Below, in pieces: positions 58,403 through 64,000 of a DNA stretch of 64,000 bases. Under the pieces are notes generated by a model. The model had not been told where the DNA came from and searched no databases. It worked only from the letters and a program-made list of their open reading frames with translations. Positions within the stretch are counted from its first letter, which is position 1, and each line of letters begins with the position of its first letter. The DNA lies in NCBI GenBank assembly GCA_037178625.1, contig CM074147.1, forward strand, positions 62,001 to 126,000, written 5' to 3'. The translations under genes were made by a program, and so were the position numbers. Source of the stretch: Skeletonema tropicum (taxonomy: Eukaryota; Bacillariophyta; Thalassiosirophyceae; Thalassiosirales; Thalassiosiraceae).

Positions 58403-60613
58403 TAGCGTTTCGGCCAGGTAGCCCGCCCACCCCTGCAAAATATCCCAAAAAATATCCCTGATTATTTACTAGTTCCTACGTACAAAAGTCTACATGATGT
58501 GACAGGACACCATCTCAAAAAGTCCGCCAGAGCCTTCCTTCCACCAGGATGCGTTGAGCTCACCGCACCAGCATGGCCGACAGCCGACACTACTATGTAC
58601 TTGCCGACAGCTCCCTCGCCCTGCCAACACTACAGACAGATTCAGTAGTGGCTGTTTCTGTGTTGCATTATTTTTGTCGCCATCCGTGTATTAATTCGGT
58701 CTTTCGCCGTATTCTGTCTTTCAACACAATGGAGAAATCCAAAGATCCACGCACAACAGCACCAGCCCCCGGCAGCACCGGTGATGATGGTCATTTGAAG
58801 CCGCAGGCTTTGCCGGAGGAGGAATTAGCAAAGAAGAGGCAGAAAGAGGCAAATAAAGCGGCAGATCTTGATAGGAAACGTTCTCTTTTTGCTCGAGCAT
58901 CAACATCGGCAAAGAAGCTAAAGCCGATGGAGACAGAAAAGACGCATGACATCATCACACGCATGATACCTTTGACACCACTGCCATTATCTGCCTCCCA
59001 ACAAAAGGCAAAACCGTCTGAGAAACAATTTCAAAAATTTATTGATTTGGCAGAGGATCCTGACGCCGCCTCAAATTTTTACCTGCCTTCTCTAGAGGAG
59101 ATACACGAACTCGATAGCTGGAAGTTTGACCTTGAAAATCTTCGTAATATGAAACCTGAGCCAGAAGACTACTGTGATAGAGCTGAGAAGCTGTTGCAGA
59201 AGATTAATGAAACAGCACCGCGGTTTATGCCTCAAAAGGTACTATTGAGAACATATCTATCGATATTGATACCTTGGAAATTGAGCTGTACGAGTTCGAC
59301 AATACTACTGAGGAAGAGGAGGAATCTGAAGAGGAAGAGGAAGTGCCATTGGGCCGTGGCCATCGTCGTGTGATGAAGAACCGCATCTATGATGATGATG
59401 ACGATGACGATGATGCTGGGGATGTCACTGATGATGAAGCGAATGAGACCAGGGCACAGCAACGCCAAGAGATTGTTGATTCTTTGAAGGAGAGGAGAGA
59501 CGCTCTTGCAGATGAGAAAGACTATCTTGGCGAACTTGAGAGTGAATTGCAAGAGTTCAAGGAGAAGCATGGAGGAAGGGTGACGGAGGAGGAGTTGTTG
59601 CAGTATGCATCGGAATGTGTTGAGGGATGTATCACAAAGTATAAAAAACTCTTTACAGATGATCCTCATCTGAAAAGAGTCCGCCGTGCATTTCGTGCTT
59701 GCAAACTTTTTGACATCTTGTTTCTGAAGGACCAGCAGCAGCTAACAATTGATATGCTTCGTCGCTGGATAGATGAGTTGAAACATTTCGAGTACAAGGA
59801 ATTCACAGATGAATTCCTCAAATCAATGAGGGATGAAATACCCGAATACCTGAAACTTGTGGAAGAAATGCATTTCAATTTCGAGGGCGAGGACATCGAG
59901 GAGACGAATAGACGTTATCGGCAAAGAGTGAAAGAAAAGTTGCGAAGGGCTCGTCAGAGAGCCTTGTTGGTTAATATAGACAATACATTACGTCAGCAGC
60001 AGGGTGACGACACTGCTGAAGACGCTCACCCAGAAGATGAAGATGATATAATGGAAGATTCAGATGTGGCAGAAGATGGGATTGAGGGCAATGTTGGGGA
60101 TCTATTGCAAGCTGCTGGAGAAGAGGGAGCAGATGGGGAGGATATAGATGAGTTTTGTAGAATGAATTGGAAAAATGACATTGGGGAGCGTGGACGTCGG
60201 ATCTATGAATGGTGGAAGACTGCAATGGAAGCTAGAGCAGATGTGATACCATCCTTCTACAAGGCTGTTCGGCTTATTGTTCTTACTCAAGTTTCTAGTG
60301 CTGCGGTGGAGCGTGTATTCTCACAATTGACTTTCATCCGGAGGATTGTTGGTGACAGCATAGTGGGAGATGTGTTGCAGCTACGGACGTTCTTGCGCTG
60401 TAATAATGGCCAAGTGAGTGATTTTGGATATAAAAAGTGATTAAATGTGATTTGATGAGTGAACAATAGTATTATTGACATCAGAAACGCTCCAGCTATC
60501 AAGATAAGCTTGTCGAAATAAAAGGATATTTTTTAGCGATTTTTGGCGAAAAAATATCCCTCGGGATACTCAAAAGTGCCGAAATATCCCAGGGATTCCT
60601 GGCCGAAACGCTA
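58403..60613 (+). mobile_element. hAT-superfamily transposon with perfect 8-bp target duplication
   Basis: 16-bp perfect terminal inverted repeats tagcgtttcggccagg (58403-58418; complement at 60598-60613) are flanked by the 8-bp duplication ctccaatt (58395-58402 and 60614-60621). Eight-bp duplications are the hAT hallmark. The ends start TAG rather than the common CAG. Inside both ends are atatccc subterminal repeats. The coding part carries the hAT C-terminal dimerisation domain. Confidence 0.92.
58573..60440 (+). CDS. hAT transposase-like protein, frameshifted, DDE core not seen
   Basis: The first frame (from the ATG at 58573, or at 58729 MEKSKDPRTTAPAPGSTGDD) runs to about 59235 (ETAPRFMPQK). 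The second continues one base out of phase (GTIENISIDIDTLEIELYEF) to the stop at 60440. The second part has acidic runs, DDPHLKRVRRAFRACKLFDI, FEYKEFTDEFLKSMRDEIPE, and the hAT dimerisation signature WWKTAMEARADVIPSFYKAV ... QVSSAAVERVFSQLTFIRRI. No RNase-H-like DDE motifs or BED finger are evident, so this is probably a transposase derivative that kept the dimerisation end. The shift could be an error, a short intron or a real mutation. Confidence 0.7.
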
Positions 60614-61613
60614 CTCCAATTTCAATGATTCCAATTTCCACTTCGTCCCACGATGCTGATTTCGGTGTTGATTGAGGCTCCACACCTCGGACGATCGAGG
60701 GTCAGGATGACAAAGAAAATAATATTTAAGTTTACCGTCGTCGTTGCCATATTGTGAATGTATGACGTAGAGCGTGGCCTTAATGGCACATAAATGAATC
60801 ACGACGAGCTTCGCGCTCCAGTGCGGTTTGGTCGGTTTGATGGCGAGGGAAGTCTTGAGACGGCCCGGGCTGGCTTATCTATTTGAGACAAAAATTCCAT
60901 CGATACACAAAGAGAATAAGTCCATTGAAAGAATATATTTAGGATGCCCTGGTCAGTTTCCTCTCTAATCCGTCTAAGCAGCAGTTCAGGATTATCTTAC
61001 GTGATTCTCTTATGTCGTAGAAGCGTCTGGGGATGGAGAATGAAGGCAATTCTGTGCCATTTTGATGACAACATAAGGATTCAAACTGTGGTTTGGGCAG
61101 TCCAACCTTGCGGTGGTATACTGTCACCACACAAACATGAGTGACTGTTATTTTGGTAGGTCGAATAGTAGAGTAGAGAGTGATGTTCACACAACAATCC
61201 AGCAACCACAAGCAACAACGCTTGTATGCCGAGCGTCGACAATGTAAGATTATGGATAAGGAGTGGAGTTATTTCGAGTTTGACTGATAGAGACGAAAAA
61301 GCTGCGATTCTGGTGAAGATCTAATGACATGTTTCATCCATCAAAAGAATGCGTTTGGTTTGAGAGTAAAATCGGCAGCGACGACGAGCTGCGTGTATCA
61401 ACCCCTTCGATAGCACAACGTAAGGTAGGAGTGATGAAAATCTTCTCTATGTTCACTTTGTCAATGAAATGATGCTGTCCTAATTCTTACGTGTCTACCC
61501 ACGTAGCAAACGATCCTCCTCCAAAGCGATGGACAGTCAAATTATCGTGTTCATCATCATCTAATCTAGTGGAATTTCAAGATGATACCGGGCTGCGCGA
61601 GCAAAGTACCAGT
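60614..61613. other. Intergenic, nothing recognised
   Basis: No supported gene or element. Confidence 0.35.
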
Positions 61614-61682
61614 AAGTCAGCTCGTTCCCTCAGTATCATTGCTCTATTTTGGGCTGCTGCCTGCTGAGTTCAGATCAGAGAT
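61614..61682 (+). repeat. Duplicate of the 5' region of the 62642 gene
   Basis: agtaagtcagctcg and atcattgctctattttgggc with tgctgcctgc recur at 62488-62556, about 90 bp before the thioredoxin-like gene. Confidence 0.7.
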
Positions 61683-61985
61683 GTCTACATCTACCAATAT
61701 GTCAGCTGTACTTGTTACCCTTGGCATCACACGGAAGTGAGTGCACAGCATACAGACTGTTGAAAGCGAACTCTGAGGCGGGCATGCAGGCTTCTCGCTG
61801 TCTCGAGGACTTTTCAGCAAGAGCTCTCAACACAACGCTGAATGAAAAAGAATAGGCTACCCATCGCATAGACTCTAATCATCTAATCATTGCAGCCAAC
61901 CCCGGCCTTTTACTTTTAGTGCATCCAGCCAACCCCTGCCTTTTAATGCGGAGCAGAAATAGAAAGGAATTGAACAGAAGAATTG

Positions 61986-62075
61986 GAGTACGAATACACT
62001 CAACTCAGCCTACAGTTTGAAGGCGCTTTGATTCGACGCAAACTCACTTATATTCATTCAATAAGGTATAGAAAT
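61986..62075 (+). pseudogene. Two-TM family fragment (pre-TM1 segment)
   Basis: It reads LEYEYTQLSLQFEGALIRRK, equivalent to VEYTRLSLQFESALIQHK of the intact proteins, then loses similarity before TM1. A short relic between the repeat at 61614 and the intact gene at 62642. Confidence 0.65.
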
Positions 62076-62641
62076 AGACCACCTGGAGAGAAGACTTGGG
62101 CAGGAAAGCCCATGATTGTGTGAGGATGTATTGCTAATTGCTTGGCTTCTCATGTCATTAACTCTTCATGATCATCAGTAACTTGGCCAGAAGATATCAA
62201 TTATTGGATGAGTCCTACTTATTATAGTTCCTTTTATCAGTTAGCAAGTAAGTACTTCTGAGAGTAGAAATGTGGAAGATTTGCTGCGTGCCGAGGACAT
62301 GTCATTGTGACTTGAACTTGAAGTTAAGTTGTCCATTTGTGACTTTGTGAGTGGTATTTACGGACAGGTACAAAATTTGAATAATTTGAAAAAATCATAA
62401 GCCAAAGTTCAAAGCTCGCGTTGCATTTATCATACACTATTTTTTCGTTATTGGACCATTCTCACAGATCAGAGGTGTATGTAACAGTAAGTCAGCTCGC
62501 TGCCTCTGCCTCTGTATCATTGCTCTATTTTGGGCTGCTGCCTGCCGAGTCCACTCAAGTTTCACGCTTTCTCCCTTCCTGCTGCCGCCAGCCGCCAGTC
62601 CTCCGACGGATATTATTAACCATAACACTAATCATTGCGCC

Positions 62642-64000
62642 ATGAGCACGTCTCAGTCTCAGAGTAGCATATGCTCCGATGACGATGACGCTTTATCACA
62701 CGGTATGGCACATGCGGAGGGCACAACATCACCTGGTCAAAATAATATGGTCAAGTATGTGGAATCCAATGATGATTGGGTGACGCTGATGAAGGAAGAC
62801 AAGTTGGTGGTGATTGATTTCACTTCGTCAGGGTGAGTAAGAAAAGATGATTTGAGTAGCCCAGCTACCTTGTGGGGAATGCCTAGTAACATTAAATTTG
62901 ACATGAGTTATGAGTTCACTCAACCATTATTTATCATGGTACACAGGTCGGCGTTCTGCTCATTTGTAGCATCCTTTTTCGAAGCCATGCCCAAAGATTA
63001 CCCCAATATAATCTTTGCCATTGTTGATCTCGATAAAAAAGATGAAATTGCAGCACCTTTGGATGTTGACATGAATGCCCTGCCAATATTTCACTTCTAC
63101 AAGAGAGGGGAGAAGTTGAAGGAGTTGGCAGGTAAAGATGCGAGTGTGGATAAATTGACAAAAGATATTGCTGCTCTTGATCTTGGCGAAGCGTCTGAAG
63201 AAGAAATATTATGTGAATATGAAGAAGAATCTGGTTCAGAAGAACTACATTCGGATTCTGTCGAGGATCCTGAATCATACACGAAATCAGCTCTACCTCG
63301 TGAGGTTCCTGAATTGAGGGCTCTACCTCGTCAAAACAAATTCATGAGATGTGCTCTTCCACGTCGTAAAGGCAGCGTTTTTAATGTGACGCAGAAAGCT
63401 AAAGTTGGGAAGAAAAAGAATCATGCCCGTGCTGAAAACAAGAAGAAGTCGATTGGAAAGCACAGTGTGAAGCAGCAGAAAAAAAGCATGGCAGGAGAAT
63501 ACAACCGACTTGACAGAGACGGAGAAGAACTACAAAAACCTGTTGGTTTACCGCACGACGATGACTTCAGTCTATCCTCTTCCGACCAGCTTGAATTCCT
63601 TCCTGTGTTTCAGGAAGGAATTCTCAGGTCTCTCAATGTCGAAGATGAAGATGAGACGGAACAGGGAGAGGCGGAGGCCACTGCACGGGAAAAACAACTT
63701 CATAGCAGCGTCAAGAAGCAGAAAAAAAGCACGGCAGAAGAATACAACCGACTTGACAGAGGTGGAGAAGAATCGGAAACACCCCTGCTTCCACGTCGTG
63801 ACTTCAGTCTATCCTCTTCCAACCAGCTTGAATTCCTTCCTGAAATTTCTCTCAATGTCGAAGATGAAGATGAGACGGAACAGGGAGAGGCGGAGGCGGA
63901 GGCCACTGCACGGGAAAAACAACTTCATAACAGTGTCAAGAAGCAGAAAAATAGCTTGGCAGACGAGTACACTCGACTTAGCCTGCAGTTCGAGAGTCAA
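62642..64000 (+). CDS. Thioredoxin-like protein of the two-TM family, 3' end beyond window
   Basis: Exon 1 is 62642-62832, intron 62833-62946 (gtgagtaag ... tacacag), and exon 2 runs open to base 64000. Splicing gives VTLMKEDKLVVIDFTSSG-SAFCSFVASFF, with the same Ser-for-Cys active site (GSAFC) as at 40690-42270. Then come IIFAIVDLDKKDEIAAPLDV and ALPIFHFYKRGEKLKELAGK. A long linker contains Lys-rich and acidic runs and two copies of a unit of about 75 residues (VKQQKKSMAGEYNRLDRDGE... and VKKQKKSTAEEYNRLDRGGE...). The last codons, LADEYTRLSLQFES, are the start of the two-TM module, so that module should lie just past the window. Intron position and phase are identical to the paralogue. Confidence 0.85.

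Overview
The window looks like nuclear DNA of a diatom, probably a centric one. The clues are short (85-375 bp) GT-AG introns in otherwise compact genes, a DUF6824 protein with its D-V-L-L-G-R-G signature, a secreted-then-plastid targeting leader ending in an AF motif, F-box/LRR genes, a Copia element of the diatom/stramenopile type, and several families of low-copy duplicated genes with poly-Q/Asn tracts. No bacterial operon structure is present. The species assignment is an inference.

Layout. 1-4.7 kb: two tandem minus-strand ankyrin-like genes, both broken; one still carries a C-terminal two-TM domain. Between them lie a foldback element and a kinesin fragment. 5-14.7 kb: a small MITE, a frameshifted F-box/LRR paralogue, a nearly intact 6.1-kb Ty1/copia element with a 5-bp target duplication, and a wrecked F-box copy whose 5' region the Copia element hit. 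15-18 kb: two putative non-autonomous DNA elements. 18.5-27.7 kb: the conserved core, with a kinesin-14, a small plastid-targeted protein, a DUF6824 protein and an intact F-box/LRR gene. 27.9-35.5 kb: a foldback element and a head-to-head array of Penelope-like retroelement copies, whose terminal repeats each carry a hammerhead-ribozyme-like fold. 36.8-37.9 kb: a miniature LTR element (TRIM-like) with perfect ends. 39-42.9 kb and 45-47 kb: a thioredoxin-like + two-TM gene, a partial 3' duplicate of it and a stand-alone two-TM gene. 42.9-45.2, 49.8-50.8 and 55.1-56.4 kb: three members of a disordered Q/P-rich protein family. 47.4-49 kb: a DUF900-like alpha/beta hydrolase interrupted by a short insertion. 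58-60.6 kb: a dense palindromic array and an hAT element with a perfect 8-bp target duplication. 62.6-64 kb: a second thioredoxin-like gene running off the window.

The unifying theme of the accessory regions is a local gene family built on one conserved two-transmembrane module (layout like SLATT/DUF4231). It is attached to different N-terminal modules (ankyrin-like repeats, a redox-dead thioredoxin fold, or a short disordered leader), with at least three decayed fragments. This sensor-plus-membrane-module pattern, and the hammerhead-bearing Penelope-like array, are the two most interesting things in the window.
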